From an uncultured Lachnospiraceae bacterium (GTDB lineage: Bacteria > Bacillota > Clostridia > Lachnospirales > Lachnospiraceae): a stretch of DNA of 41,711 nt. The notes under the pieces were generated by a model, which worked only from the letters and a program-made list of their open reading frames with translations, did not search any database and was not told where the DNA came from. Shown piece by piece: positions 33,227 to 41,711 of this stretch. Location of the stretch: the NCBI GenBank assembly GCA_947243855.1, contig CAMXIK010000028.1, positions 1 to 41,711 on the forward strand, read 5' to 3'. The number at the start of each line of letters is the position of its first letter. Position 1 is the first letter of the stretch. The translations under genes were made by a program, and so were the position numbers.

Positions 33227-35959
33227 TTATTCTTGTGCCGGAGGCTGCTCAGCGGGAGGCTGTTCTCCTGCGGCCTGAGCCGCCGCAGCAGCAGCGGCAG
33301 CCGCTGCCTCAGCGTTTCTTTGGTCGATTTCGGCCCTCTGCGCTTCAATTAATCCCTCATAGCCCGGCGTTGCAAAGAAAGTTTCATCGTGAGGACATAG
33401 ATTGGCCGGCTGTGCCGGAGTTGGAACTTCACCGTCAGCGCCCGCTTCTCCCGAAGGTTCTGTAGGTTCCGGGGCGGTAGGAGCCACGGCGTTGGGTGAA
33501 CCGCTCTGCAAGACCGGATCTTCAACCGGCGTCAGTTCGATGACGCCCTCCACCTTGAAGGGGCAGAACTCACGGGCCGGAAGATTGCAGTATTGGCAGA
33601 TCTGTCCCGCGTAATGCACGTCGCAGGTCTCGGTGGGAACGGTGCCTTCCGCAAAATATTCCGTGCGCAGCGTGCCGTCGCAGAGACCGGCGATAGGCTG
33701 TTTTCCGGAACGTGCACAGACGGTCGCCGTCACGATGCCGGATGGAACACTGAAAGATTCGCTGGGGAGATCTTCGTGAATCTGGGACATGACAACACGC
33801 CACATCTTTTTGGCCAGATTTTTTTCATCCCCGGTCAGCTTCACGTTATTGTCGAAACCGGCCCAAGTGGTAGCGGTATAGTAGGGTGTGTAGCCCGAAA
33901 ACCACACGTCATTATAGTCGGATGTTGTGCCCGTCTTTCCGGCAATCGCCATGTTTCCGAAATTGACGGAGCCGCCGGTTCCGCTGGTGACAACGTCAAC
34001 CATAGCGTCGGTCAGAAGAAACGCGGTGGTTTCTTTGATGACCTGCTTTGACTGCGGCATGGTATTGTCCAGAATGATATTGCCGTCGTGGTCTAACACC
34101 TTTGTGTAGAGCTTTGGTTTAATATAGGTGCCCTTGTTTGCAATGCAGGCGTAAGCGGCGTTTAACTCTTCGTTGGTGACGCCGTGCGTGAGACCGCCAA
34201 GCGCTGTGGTCTGTTGGATATCGGAGAAAATTTCCCCATTTATTTCTTCACGCTCCGCAAGTGTGGTAAAACCGAAGCTTTTCAGGTAGTCAAAGCCCAA
34301 CTGAGGCGTGATCAGAGTCAATGTCTTTACGGTTACGATGTTCATGGAGTCCCGGATACCGTCCCTAAGGGAGGAAAGGCCGCGGTACTGTTCTCCGTAC
34401 CAGTTGGCCACAGGACGTCCGCCCACATAGTTAAAGGGCGCGTCGTTTATGACGGTGGCCAGCGTTAAACCGGCGCTGTCTAAAGCGGGCGCATAGGTGG
34501 AAACAATCTTGAAGGTGGAGCCGGGCTGTCTGGTGGTGTCTGTGGCGCGGTTCAAGGTACGGCTGCCTGTCTTTGCGCCGCGGCCGCCAACCATTGCCAC
34601 GATACATCCGGTGCTTTGATCCTCTACCACCAGCGAAACCTGAGGCTGGGGGGTGAGACTGACATTTTCGCCGTAAACTTCGTCGCCGGCTCCCATCACG
34701 GCCGCCTTGTAGGCTTCAATATCCTGATAGGCTTCCTCTTGGGAGGCGTAGATCAGGTTGTAGTTGGAGGAACGGTTTTCCCGCCAATAGCTGCGAAACA
34801 TCTCGGTGCTGACATTTTCCCTGTCCCCGTTCGCGCGGTCAATGGTCAGTTCATAATTCAGATACCATTTGGTGTTGGCGGGGAAGTTGCTCTCGTCGGC
34901 AAAAGCGTCGTCGCATATTTTTTGAATTTTAGGGTCCTGTGTGGAGTAAATTTTCAGGCCGCCGCTGTAAAGCAAGGTGAAAGCCTGCGTCTCGTTGTAG
35001 CCGGCAGCGATCAGATCCTCCATCACATCGTCCACCAGCGCGTCCACAAAGTATGTATTGACGGAGGCGTCCTCATTTTCGGAATCGGCAATCTGAATGC
35101 GGGAATAAACGTCGTCGGCAAGCGCTTCCGCGCGTTCTTCTTCTGAAATATAGCCCTGATCCATCATATCTTTCAGCACTTTTTCGCGGCGCTCTGCATT
35201 TTTTTCCGGATGGGTAATGGGATTGTAACGGGACGGATTCTGCGTAATCCCGGCAATCACCGCGCACTCGGACAAATTGAGGTCACTGACAGACTTGTTG
35301 AAATAACGGCGGGAAGCCGCCTCCACGCCGAGGGTATTCTGGCCTAAGTTGATGGTGTTCATATAATTGATGAGAATCGTATCTTTATCCATCACCTTTT
35401 CCAGCTCAAGGGCAAGGTACTGTTCCTGAAATTTTCTCTTGAACTTATCCGCAAGGGAATCCTCGCTGGTCCAGTCTGTAAAGACATTATTTTTCAAAAG
35501 CTGCTGTGTGATGGTGCTGGCGCCTTCGGAAAAATGTCTGTTTTGGAGTCCAACTACGCCCGCGCGGATAATGCCCTTGATGTCGATCCCGTTATGATCA
35601 TAAAAACGGGAATCCTCGATGGCTACAAAGGCGTCTTTTAAGTCCTGCGGCACCATGTCGATGGTGACGGGGATACGGTTGGAGTCGTTGGAAACTAATT
35701 TCTGAATCTGCGTTCCTTCTATATTGTATACAAAGGTGGAAAAGCCGGAGGGCGTTACGTCGATGTTGCCAATGTCCGGCGCGGTGTCTAAAATACCTTT
35801 AAAAGCGCCGATTCCCGCGCTTGCGCCTATAATGGCAATGCCGATCATGCCGATTAAAAATACCTGCACAAATGTGAAAGTGATTTTTCTGCTCCATTTT
35901 TTCCCGGTAGCGTGAAGCGCCTGCTGTTTTTTGCGGACGCCTTTTTTGCTGTAATTCAT
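33227..35959 (-). CDS. Class A penicillin-binding protein (PBP1A)
   Basis: A 910-aa bifunctional peptidoglycan synthase. Cytoplasmic basic N-terminus, TM at about 28-52. The GT51 glycosyltransferase has catalytic Glu115 in AIEDSRFYDHNGID, plus STITQQLLKN and the ASRRYF region. The transpeptidase has Ser481-Thr-Phe-Lys484, Ser538-Met-Asn540 and Lys675-Thr-Gly-Thr. After about residue 760 the tail is unusual: several Cys (CDVH, C-x2-C, FCPF), a Pro/Glu/Gly linker, CPHDE, and an Ala-rich helix with a run of ten Ala (9-10 uninterrupted) before a Pro/Glu end. RBS GAGGAGG. Confidence 0.96.
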   Translation of the reverse strand: MNYSKKGVRKKQQALHATGKKWSRKITFTFVQVFLIGMIGIAIIGASAGIGAFKGILDTAPDIGNIDVTPSGFSTFVYNIEGTQIQKLVSNDSNRIPVTIDMVPQDLKDAFVAIEDSRFYDHNGIDIKGIIRAGVVGLQNRHFSEGASTITQQLLKNNVFTDWTSEDSLADKFKRKFQEQYLALELEKVMDKDTILINYMNTINLGQNTLGVEAASRRYFNKSVSDLNLSECAVIAGITQNPSRYNPITHPEKNAERREKVLKDMMDQGYISEEERAEALADDVYSRIQIADSENEDASVNTYFVDALVDDVMEDLIAAGYNETQAFTLLYSGGLKIYSTQDPKIQKICDDAFADESNFPANTKWYLNYELTIDRANGDRENVSTEMFRSYWRENRSSNYNLIYASQEEAYQDIEAYKAAVMGAGDEVYGENVSLTPQPQVSLVVEDQSTGCIVAMVGGRGAKTGSRTLNRATDTTRQPGSTFKIVSTYAPALDSAGLTLATVINDAPFNYVGGRPVANWYGEQYRGLSSLRDGIRDSMNIVTVKTLTLITPQLGFDYLKSFGFTTLAEREEINGEIFSDIQQTTALGGLTHGVTNEELNAAYACIANKGTYIKPKLYTKVLDHDGNIILDNTMPQSKQVIKETTAFLLTDAMVDVVTSGTGGSVNFGNMAIAGKTGTTSDYNDVWFSGYTPYYTATTWAGFDNNVKLTGDEKNLAKKMWRVVMSQIHEDLPSESFSVPSGIVTATVCARSGKQPIAGLCDGTLRTEYFAEGTVPTETCDVHYAGQICQYCNLPAREFCPFKVEGVIELTPVEDPVLQSGSPNAVAPTAPEPTEPSGEAGADGEVPTPAQPANLCPHDETFFATPGYEGLIEAQRAEIDQRNAEAAAAAAAAAAQAAGEQPPAEQPPAQE

Positions 35960-35982
35960 GGCTGATGCCTCCTCGACTTGTT

Positions 35983-36011
35983 ATTATACCAAAATTCCCC
36001 GTTTAAATAAA
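35983..36011 (-). promoter_or_regulatory. Probable PBP1A promoter
   Basis: Minus strand TATAAT (35988-35983) with a weak TTTATT -35 (36011-36006) at 17-bp spacing, 23 bp before the ATG. Confidence 0.45.
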
Positions 36012-36033
36012 GTTTTTTATGCTTTCTTAAGAA

Positions 36034-36062
36034 TTGTTTGCGATTCTGTGCACATTTATACT
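36034..36062 (+). promoter_or_regulatory. Promoter of the yigZ-mgtE pair
   Basis: TTGTTT (36034-36039), 17-bp spacer, TATACT (36057-36062), 34 bp before the yigZ ATG. Confidence 0.6.
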
Positions 36063-36096
36063 TGCACTGTCGGAAGAAATGTGCAAGGATTGATAC

Positions 36097-36732
36097 ATGG
36101 ATAAATATGCGCCGTATAAAGTGATTGAATATGGGGGCGAGGGAGAGATCGTGGAGAAGAAATCACGATTTATTGCCCATGTGCAGGCCACTGAAACAGA
36201 GGAGGAAGCGGTCTGCTTTATTGAGGCCGAAAAGAAGCGGTACTGGGATGCCAAACACCACTGCTATGCTTATATTCTGGGCGGACAGGGGCAGACGGTA
36301 AGGTATTCCGATGATGGGGAGCCTTCCGGTACGGCAGGCAGGCCGATTTTGGAGGTGCTTACGGCATCGGGAATCCGGGGGCTGACACTGGTGGTAACCC
36401 GGTATTTTGGCGGTACGCTTTTAGGAACGGGCGGACTTGTGCGCGCCTATACGCAGGCGGCGCAGGCAGGGTTGGCGGACAGCCGTGTGGCCGTAATGCG
36501 TTACGGGTACAGCGTTACGGTTGAGACAGATTATAACGGGATCGGCAGGATACAGTATCTTTTGGGGCAGAGAGGCATTCCTATAGTGGAGTCCGTTTAC
36601 ACACAGCAGGTATCGATCAAGTTTCAGGCCCCATACGAGGAAAAAGAAAAACTAATCAAGGATATCACGGAGGCTACTGCAGGCACAGCGCAGGTGGACT
36701 TCTCAGATCCTTTCTATTATAAGAGCACATAG
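36097..36732 (+). CDS. YigZ/IMPACT family protein
   Basis: A 211-aa protein of the UPF0029/IMPACT family. It has IVEKKSRFIAHVQATETEEE, AKHHCYAYILG, RYSDDGEPSGTAGRPILEVL and VVTRYFGGTLLGTGGLVRAY, all diagnostic. A C-terminal DUF1949-type domain (about 140-205) follows. Bacterial members are poorly characterised; the eukaryotic IMPACT protein modulates translation stress signalling. RBS AAGGAT. It is followed after 15 bp by mgtE. Confidence 0.93.
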   Translation: MDKYAPYKVIEYGGEGEIVEKKSRFIAHVQATETEEEAVCFIEAEKKRYWDAKHHCYAYILGGQGQTVRYSDDGEPSGTAGRPILEVLTASGIRGLTLVVTRYFGGTLLGTGGLVRAYTQAAQAGLADSRVAVMRYGYSVTVETDYNGIGRIQYLLGQRGIPIVESVYTQQVSIKFQAPYEEKEKLIKDITEATAGTAQVDFSDPFYYKST

Positions 36733-36747
36733 GAAAGGCAGCGTGCT

Positions 36748-38160
36748 ATGGACGAGAAGAAAAGGGCGGAGAACATGCATGGGGAGATGACGGAAAATCA
36801 GGCATACAATGACTATGCCAATTTTGGCGTTGACGAGATCAGGGAACTTCTTGGAAAGGGGCAGTATACCAGACTCAGGCAGATCATTGCAGAATTAAAC
36901 GACGCGGATATCGCCGATTATCTGGAAGAGATGGAAGAGGAAGAAGTGGTTAAGATATTCCGTATTCTGCCTAAAGATACGGCGGCGGACGTCTTTTCTT
37001 ATCTGGAGATCGACCAGCAGCAGTCGGTTATTACTTCGCTGTCGGATAAGGATGCGGGCCGTATCATTGACAACATGATGTCCGACGATGCGAAAGAGCT
37101 GATGGAGGAAATGCCAGCTAACGTAGTGAAGCGTTTAATTGCCAACACCAGCGCGGACACCAGAAAGGCCATCAATCACCTGATGCGTTATCCGGAGGAC
37201 TCGGCGGGCAGCGTGATGACGGTGGAGTATATGGACCTGAAAGAACATCAGACCGTTGCGGATGCCATCGAGCGGATTCGGAGGGTCGGGGTGGACAGCG
37301 AGACCATCAATATCTGCTATGTGCTGGACAATAAACGCACACTGGTGGGGACGGTAGCCTTGCGTTATCTGCTGCTCAGCGATCCGGGCGCCATTATCGG
37401 CGACATTATGCATAGAAATGTAGTTTCCATCCATACGCTGATGGATCAGGAGGAAGTGGCAAGGCAGTTTAAAAAATACGAATTTACCGCAATGCCGGTG
37501 GTGGACAACGAGGACAGGCTTGTGGGAATCATTACCGTAGACGACGTGGTGGATATTATGGAGGAAGAGACCACGGAGGATATCGAGAAGATGGCGGCCG
37601 TGGTGCCTTCTGATAAGCCCTATCTGAAAATGACGGTGTTCGACGCTTTTAAAAAGAGAATCCCATGGCTTTTACTGTTGATGATTTCCGCTACCTTTAC
37701 GGGGCGCATTATCACTTCTTTTGAAAATGAATTGAGCAGATATGTGGTACTGACGGCTTTTATTCCTATGCTGATGGACACCGGCGGAAATGCGGGCGGT
37801 CAGGCTTCCGCCATCATTATCCGCGGGATCTCTTTGGATGAAATAGAATTCAGCGATTGGAGCAGGGTAATCTGGAAGGAGATCAGGACGGCGGTATTGT
37901 GCGGCTTGACTCTTTCGGCCTGTAATTTTGCCAGATTGATGCTGTTTGATCAGGTGAGCGTTCAGGTGGCGTTAGTGGTCTGCCTGACGCTGCTGATGGC
38001 GGTAATTGTGGCGAAGATGGTTGGCTCAACCCTGCCGATGGTTGCAAAAAAAATAGGGCTTGACCCGGCAGTGATGGCAAGCCCGTTTATTACAACGATT
38101 GTAGACGCAATTTCCCTGTTGATTTATTTCCGCGTGGCGGAGATTGTGCTGAACATCTGA
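36748..38160 (+). CDS. mgtE: Magnesium transporter MgtE
   Basis: A 470-aa Mg2+ channel/transporter. N-terminal acidic superhelical MgtE_N domain (about 25-150), two CBS domains (about 155-275; EDSAGSVMTVEYMDL, FTAMPVVDNEDRLVGIITVD), then five TM segments from about 305, with the pore signature PMLMDTGGNAGGQASA (Asn/Gly-rich) in TM2-like position. The cytosolic part senses Mg2+ and gates the pore (family knowledge). No M-box riboswitch is seen upstream. It forms a pair with yigZ and is convergent with typA (8 bp apart). Confidence 0.96.
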   Translation: MDEKKRAENMHGEMTENQAYNDYANFGVDEIRELLGKGQYTRLRQIIAELNDADIADYLEEMEEEEVVKIFRILPKDTAADVFSYLEIDQQQSVITSLSDKDAGRIIDNMMSDDAKELMEEMPANVVKRLIANTSADTRKAINHLMRYPEDSAGSVMTVEYMDLKEHQTVADAIERIRRVGVDSETINICYVLDNKRTLVGTVALRYLLLSDPGAIIGDIMHRNVVSIHTLMDQEEVARQFKKYEFTAMPVVDNEDRLVGIITVDDVVDIMEEETTEDIEKMAAVVPSDKPYLKMTVFDAFKKRIPWLLLLMISATFTGRIITSFENELSRYVVLTAFIPMLMDTGGNAGGQASAIIIRGISLDEIEFSDWSRVIWKEIRTAVLCGLTLSACNFARLMLFDQVSVQVALVVCLTLLMAVIVAKMVGSTLPMVAKKIGLDPAVMASPFITTIVDAISLLIYFRVAEIVLNI

Positions 38161-38168
38161 CAGCGTGA

Positions 38169-40010
38169 TTACTTCTTTGCCGCCGCGGAAATCGCCGCCC
38201 GTTTTCTGAGCGTCGGATCGAGAATCTTCTTGCGGATTCTGAGGCTCTCCGGCGTTACTTCCAAAAGCTCGTCGGTGTCGATGAACTCAAGCGCCTGTTC
38301 TAAGCTCAAAACCTTGGGCGGCGTCAGGCGCAGCGCTTCGTCCGCGCTGGAGGAACGTGTGTTGGTGAGCTGTTTTTTCTTGCAAACATTTAATTCGATG
38401 TCCTCGCCGCGTCCGTTCTGCCCAATGACCATGCCGGAGTAAACTTTCTCGCCGGGGCCGATAAAAAGAGTGCCGCGCTCCTGCGCGTTGTACAGGCCGT
38501 AGGTGATTGCCTCGCCCGCTTCAAAGGCGATGAGGGAACCCTGTTTGCGGTATTGGATATCGCCCTTGTAAGGGCCGTAGCCGTCAAAAATGGTGTTCAT
38601 GATGCCGTTGCCCTTTGTGTCCGTCATAAACTCGCCGCGGTAGCCGATCAGTCCTCTTGAGGGAATGGAAAATTCCAGACGGGTGTAACCGCCGGAGGCC
38701 ATACCCATATTTTTTAACTCGCCCTTTCTCTGGCTGAGCTTTTCAATGACAGTCCCGGAAAATTCTTCCGGTACATCCACATAGCACAGTTCCATAGGTT
38801 CTGTTTTTTTGCCGTTCTCGTCCGTTTTATACAGGACCTCCGCCTTGCTTACCGCAAACTCGTAACCTTCCCGGCGCATGTTCTCGATCAGGACGGAGAG
38901 GTGCAGTTCGCCGCGGCCGGATACCTTGAACGCTTCCGTGGTGTCGGTCTCCTCCACCCGCAGGGATACGTCCGTGTTTAGTTCTTTGAACAGGCGGTCC
39001 CGCAGATGGCGGCTGGTAACATATTTTCCTTCTTTGCCCGCAAGGGGAGAGTCGTTGACGATAAAGTGCATGGCAATCGTAGGCTCTGAAATTTTCTGGA
39101 AAGGAATCGGCTGCGGATTTTCGGGGGAACAGAGGGTATCGCCGATGTGGATATCCGCAATGCCGGATATCGCTACGATGGCGCCGATGTTCGCCTCTTT
39201 TACCTCTACCTTGTTTAAACCGTCGTACTCGTAAAGTTTGCTGATCTTAACTTTTTTCAGTTTGTCGGGGTCGTGGTGGTTTACAATGACCACTTCCTGA
39301 TTGACCTTGACGCTGCCGTTGTCCACCTTGCCTACGCCGATGCGGCCCACATATTCGTTATAGTCGATGGTGCTGATCAAAATCTGGGTGCCGGCGTCGG
39401 GATCGCCCTGAGGCGCGGGAATGTGCTCAATGATGGTATCAAAGAGCGGCGTCATATCCCCGCCTTTGACGGTGAGCTGCGTGGTGGCTGTGCCTGTCTT
39501 TGCGGAAGCGTAGACAAAAGGACAGTCAAGCTGTTCGTCATTGGCGTCCAGATCCATGAAAAGTTCCAATACTTCGTCTACGACCTGAATCGGTCTCGCT
39601 TCGGGCCGGTCGCACTTGTTAATGCAGACGATAACGGCAAGGTCTAACTCCAACGCTTTTTTTAACACAAATTTGGTCTGGGGCATAGGGCCTTCAAAGG
39701 CATCCACCACAAGGACAACGCCGTCCACCATCTTGAGCACCCGTTCCACTTCGCCGCCGAAGTCGGCATGTCCGGGGGTGTCGATAATGTTAATTTTGGT
39801 TCCTTTGTAGGTGACGGCCGTATTTTTGGAAAGAATGGTGATGCCGCGTTCTTTCTCGATGTCGCCTGAATCCATGACGCGTTCCGCGACTTCCTGGTTT
39901 TCCCTGAAAACGCCGCTCTGCTTTAACAGCTCGTCCACCAGCGTGGTTTTGCCGTGATCTACATGGGCGATGATCGCTATATTTCTTACATCTTCTCTTG
40001 TTTGTTTCAT
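38169..40010 (-). CDS. typA: Ribosome-associated GTPase TypA/BipA
   Basis: A 613-aa translational GTPase. G1 [10 protein letters not shown] (15-24), switch I/G2 in [15 protein letters not shown]3 [16 protein letters not shown]4 [10 protein letters not shown], then EF-G-like domain II, domain III/V ([40 protein letters not shown]) and the BipA-specific C-terminal domain ([19 protein letters not shown]). Assists ribosome assembly and stress growth. The RBS is GAAAGG. Confidence 0.97.
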   Translation of the reverse strand: MKQTREDVRNIAIIAHVDHGKTTLVDELLKQSGVFRENQEVAERVMDSGDIEKERGITILSKNTAVTYKGTKINIIDTPGHADFGGEVERVLKMVDGVVLVVDAFEGPMPQTKFVLKKALELDLAVIVCINKCDRPEARPIQVVDEVLELFMDLDANDEQLDCPFVYASAKTGTATTQLTVKGGDMTPLFDTIIEHIPAPQGDPDAGTQILISTIDYNEYVGRIGVGKVDNGSVKVNQEVVIVNHHDPDKLKKVKISKLYEYDGLNKVEVKEANIGAIVAISGIADIHIGDTLCSPENPQPIPFQKISEPTIAMHFIVNDSPLAGKEGKYVTSRHLRDRLFKELNTDVSLRVEETDTTEAFKVSGRGELHLSVLIENMRREGYEFAVSKAEVLYKTDENGKKTEPMELCYVDVPEEFSGTVIEKLSQRKGELKNMGMASGGYTRLEFSIPSRGLIGYRGEFMTDTKGNGIMNTIFDGYGPYKGDIQYRKQGSLIAFEAGEAITYGLYNAQERGTLFIGPGEKVYSGMVIGQNGRGEDIELNVCKKKQLTNTRSSSADEALRLTPPKVLSLEQALEFIDTDELLEVTPESLRIRKKILDPTLRKRAAISAAAKK

Positions 40011-40064
40011 GTCATACCGTGCCTTTCTTGAGTCTACGGAGTAAAAGTTCCGTAATCCTCGACG

Positions 40065-40093
40065 ATTATATCACTTGTGCGGGGTTCTTGCAA
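40065..40093 (-). promoter_or_regulatory. typA promoter
   Basis: Minus strand TTGCAA (40093-40088), 17-bp spacer, TATAAT (40070-40065), about 55 bp before the ATG. Confidence 0.65.
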
Positions 40094-40232
40094 GTTAGAT
40101 GTCTTTTGGGCGTTTGGTACTCGGTTTTGTGGTTTCCACTAAACCCTTTGTAAAATTTGTTGCATTTTCTCCTATCTTTTTTCATCAGTGATATATTTAT
40201 GGTCAAAAAGCGGTCAGAAAGGAGTAGCAGAC

Positions 40233-41381
40233 ATGTCCAGACGAGGCGACAACATAAGAAAACGGGCGGATGGAAGATGGGAGGGACGATACCGTATTCG
40301 ATCGGAAGGCGGAGAGACGCGTTATCGGTCGGTTTACGGCAAATCTTACGGTGAAGTAAAAGAAAAAATTGCCGATATGATACATAGGACTTACAGGGTT
40401 GAGGAGTTTTGCGGAAACAAGTTATCGGCAGAGGCGCAAAAGGCATGGCACAATGCAGGCTTCTGTACGCTTGTGGAGGAGTGGCTTGACGAGATAGAAA
40501 AAAACAGGAAATATTCTACTTATATCAAATATAAAACAATCTATCAATGCCACATCCAAGGAATTTTTTCTGGCGAGACATTCCCGCAGATGACAAACGG
40601 TTATATCCAGAAGCGGATCGCGGCGGTAGAACTATCGGATTCCACCAGACACAGTATGCTTGCCGTGATCAAACAGACCCTGCGCTATGCAGAGAAGCAA
40701 TACGGCTGGCCCATGCCGTCTATTACCAACAATTTTATGCAGCATAAGTCCCATACCATTGAAATTTTAAATCGTACCGAGCAGGCAAAACTCATGCAGT
40801 TTTTACACAAGGATATGGATATTTCCAAAGCAGGCATCTTTCTTTGTCTTTCTACCGGTCTTCGTTTGGGCGAAATTTGTTCCTTAAAATGGGGTGACAT
40901 CGATCCGGAATGCAAGCTGCTCCATGTAAACAGAACCGTCCAGAGAATTAAAAGTATGGAAGGGCCGTCCAAAACTGTACTTTTGGAAACGCCGCCTAAA
41001 AGTGTTTTCTCCAATCGGGAAATTCCGATTCCGGACACGCTTCTTTCGCTTCTTATGGCGTTTAAAAACAATGGACAGGAGTATATTTTGTGTAAAGATA
41101 AACCGATGGAGCCGCGGACCTATCAAAATCATTTCAAACGGTATCTGGGACAGATTATGGTTCCTGATTATAATTTTCATGCGCTGCGGCATACCTTCGC
41201 CACGAACTGCATTGACAGCGGCATGGACATAAAAAGCCTCAGTGAAATTCTCGGACACTCCAACGTACAGATTACGCTGGACCGCTATGTGCATCCCAGT
41301 ATGGATACCAAGAGAAAATATATCGACGCGCTTTCGGCTGACTACGGACGGTTATATGGACAAAAAAAGCAGAAAGCGTGA
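40233..41381 (+). CDS. Tyrosine recombinase (site-specific integrase)
   Basis: A 382-aa recombinase. The N-terminal arm-binding region (DNIRKRADGRWEGRYRIRSE) is followed by a SAM-like core-binding domain (about 75-175) and a catalytic domain with Arg211 in STGLRLGEICSLKW, His316-x2-Arg319 in HALRHTFAT, His342 in LGHSNVQITL and nucleophile Tyr352. All catalytic residues are present, so it should be active. RBS AAAGGAG before ATG 40233. There are no excisionase, relaxase or phage genes beside it. It lies between typA and an ssb-like gene, so it is either a solitary chromosomal recombinase (some such invert promoters) or the edge of an element continuing off-contig. Confidence 0.92.
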   Translation: MSRRGDNIRKRADGRWEGRYRIRSEGGETRYRSVYGKSYGEVKEKIADMIHRTYRVEEFCGNKLSAEAQKAWHNAGFCTLVEEWLDEIEKNRKYSTYIKYKTIYQCHIQGIFSGETFPQMTNGYIQKRIAAVELSDSTRHSMLAVIKQTLRYAEKQYGWPMPSITNNFMQHKSHTIEILNRTEQAKLMQFLHKDMDISKAGIFLCLSTGLRLGEICSLKWGDIDPECKLLHVNRTVQRIKSMEGPSKTVLLETPPKSVFSNREIPIPDTLLSLLMAFKNNGQEYILCKDKPMEPRTYQNHFKRYLGQIMVPDYNFHALRHTFATNCIDSGMDIKSLSEILGHSNVQITLDRYVHPSMDTKRKYIDALSADYGRLYGQKKQKA

Positions 41382-41401
41382 GCTTTCCGGAAGGGAAAAC
41401 A

Positions 41402-41430
41402 GGGGGGCGCGAAAGTTTTACGCGACCCCT
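41402..41430. repeat. GC-rich hairpin after the recombinase gene
   Basis: Arms GGGGGCGCG/CGCGACCCC (one G-A mismatch) around AAAGTTTTA, beginning about 20 bp past the recombinase stop. There is no T run after the stem. It could be a terminator or a recombination-related site. Confidence 0.5.
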
Positions 41431-41535
41431 AACAGTTCTATTTCTGCGCCATATCTTATATATTGATAATACAATAACAGTTCAGGGCCAAGAGTCCGTA
41501 TGGCGTTGAGATACTTGAGCAGAATGGAGGAAAAC

Positions 41536-41711
41536 ATGACGGATAAGGTGATTGAAAACAACCAAGTGGCGGTTATGGGGGAGATCGTGAGCGATTTTTC
41601 CTTTAGCCATGAGATTTTTGGAGAAGGATTCTACATGGTGGATATCAGTGTAGATCGACTTAGTGAGTCAACAGATATTATACCAGTAATGGTATCGGAG
41701 CGCCTGATTGA
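41536..41711 (+). CDS. Single-stranded DNA-binding protein-like, 3' end cut by window
   Basis: ATG 41536 has TGGAGGA eight bases upstream. The 58 visible codons (TDKVIENNQVAVMGEIVSDF, then FSHEIFGEGFYMVDISVDRL and a SES-x-DIIPVMVSERLI end) match the short Lachnospiraceae OB-fold protein usually annotated as ssb: strands 1-3 of the fold are seen. The rest is off the window. Confidence 0.75.
   Translation, partial: MTDKVIENNQVAVMGEIVSDFSFSHEIFGEGFYMVDISVDRLSESTDIIPVMVSERLI

Overview
The window looks like a contig end from a gut Clostridia genome, most likely Lachnospiraceae. The grounds are protein-level: TrpB2-type tryptophan synthase, a SigH-type sigma factor, an ECF S component with type III pantothenate kinase, the cysE-cysS-mrnC-rlmB cluster, a class A PBP with an Ala/Pro tail, typA, and ribosome binding sites of GGAGG type. 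Species cannot be named. The first 43 bases are Illumina adapter sequence, so the left edge is an assembly artefact and the first gene (KilA-N domain) is truncated there. The right edge cuts an ssb-like gene.

Layout. 0-6 kb: KilA-N fragment, a 64-aa orphan peptide, a chemoreceptor with an extracellular CZB zinc domain, trpB2, and a secreted DUF5722 glycosidase-like protein. 6-12 kb: an SPFH membrane protein with an abutting ribbon-helix-helix regulator (minus strand, with a repeat array on its promoter), purC (minus), an OPT transporter overlapping a PqqD-like protein, and a secreted orphan protein (minus). 12.3-15.7 kb: a coenzyme A/isoprenoid operon (ECF S component, coaX, coaBC, ispF).

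15.8-27.7 kb is the accessory region: an XRE regulator, a Cys-rich small membrane protein, a flavodoxin-fold reductase, a RelE/ParE-type toxin-antitoxin pair, a secreted propeller-like protein, a VOC protein, sigH (minus), a dicarboxylate/amino acid symporter, a TSUP permease (minus), a PNPOx-fold protein and a GNAT. Then come a type III (CptIN-like) RNA-antitoxin system, a frameshifted HAD gene, a GNAT stub, a 479-aa orphan protein with its own strong promoter, and a decayed IS1182-family element. It ends at the 3' side of a tRNA-Thr(GGT) gene. In many Firmicutes ispF lies just upstream of cysE, and sigH just downstream of rlmB. Here about 12 kb separates ispF from cysE, and sigH sits inverted inside that gap, so the gap looks like an insertion or rearrangement hotspot.

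27.9-41.7 kb: cysE-cysS-mrnC-rlmB, an SGNH hydrolase with a hypervariable-looking MSGN repeat, a small coiled-coil protein, PBP1A (minus), yigZ-mgtE, typA (minus), a lone tyrosine recombinase and the start of an ssb-like gene.

The most notable system is the type III toxin-antitoxin locus at 24.08-24.75 kb. It has a consensus-like promoter, two exact 45-nt tandem repeats whose four base differences are compensatory in two interleaved helices (a pseudoknot), an intrinsic terminator, and then the toxin gene.
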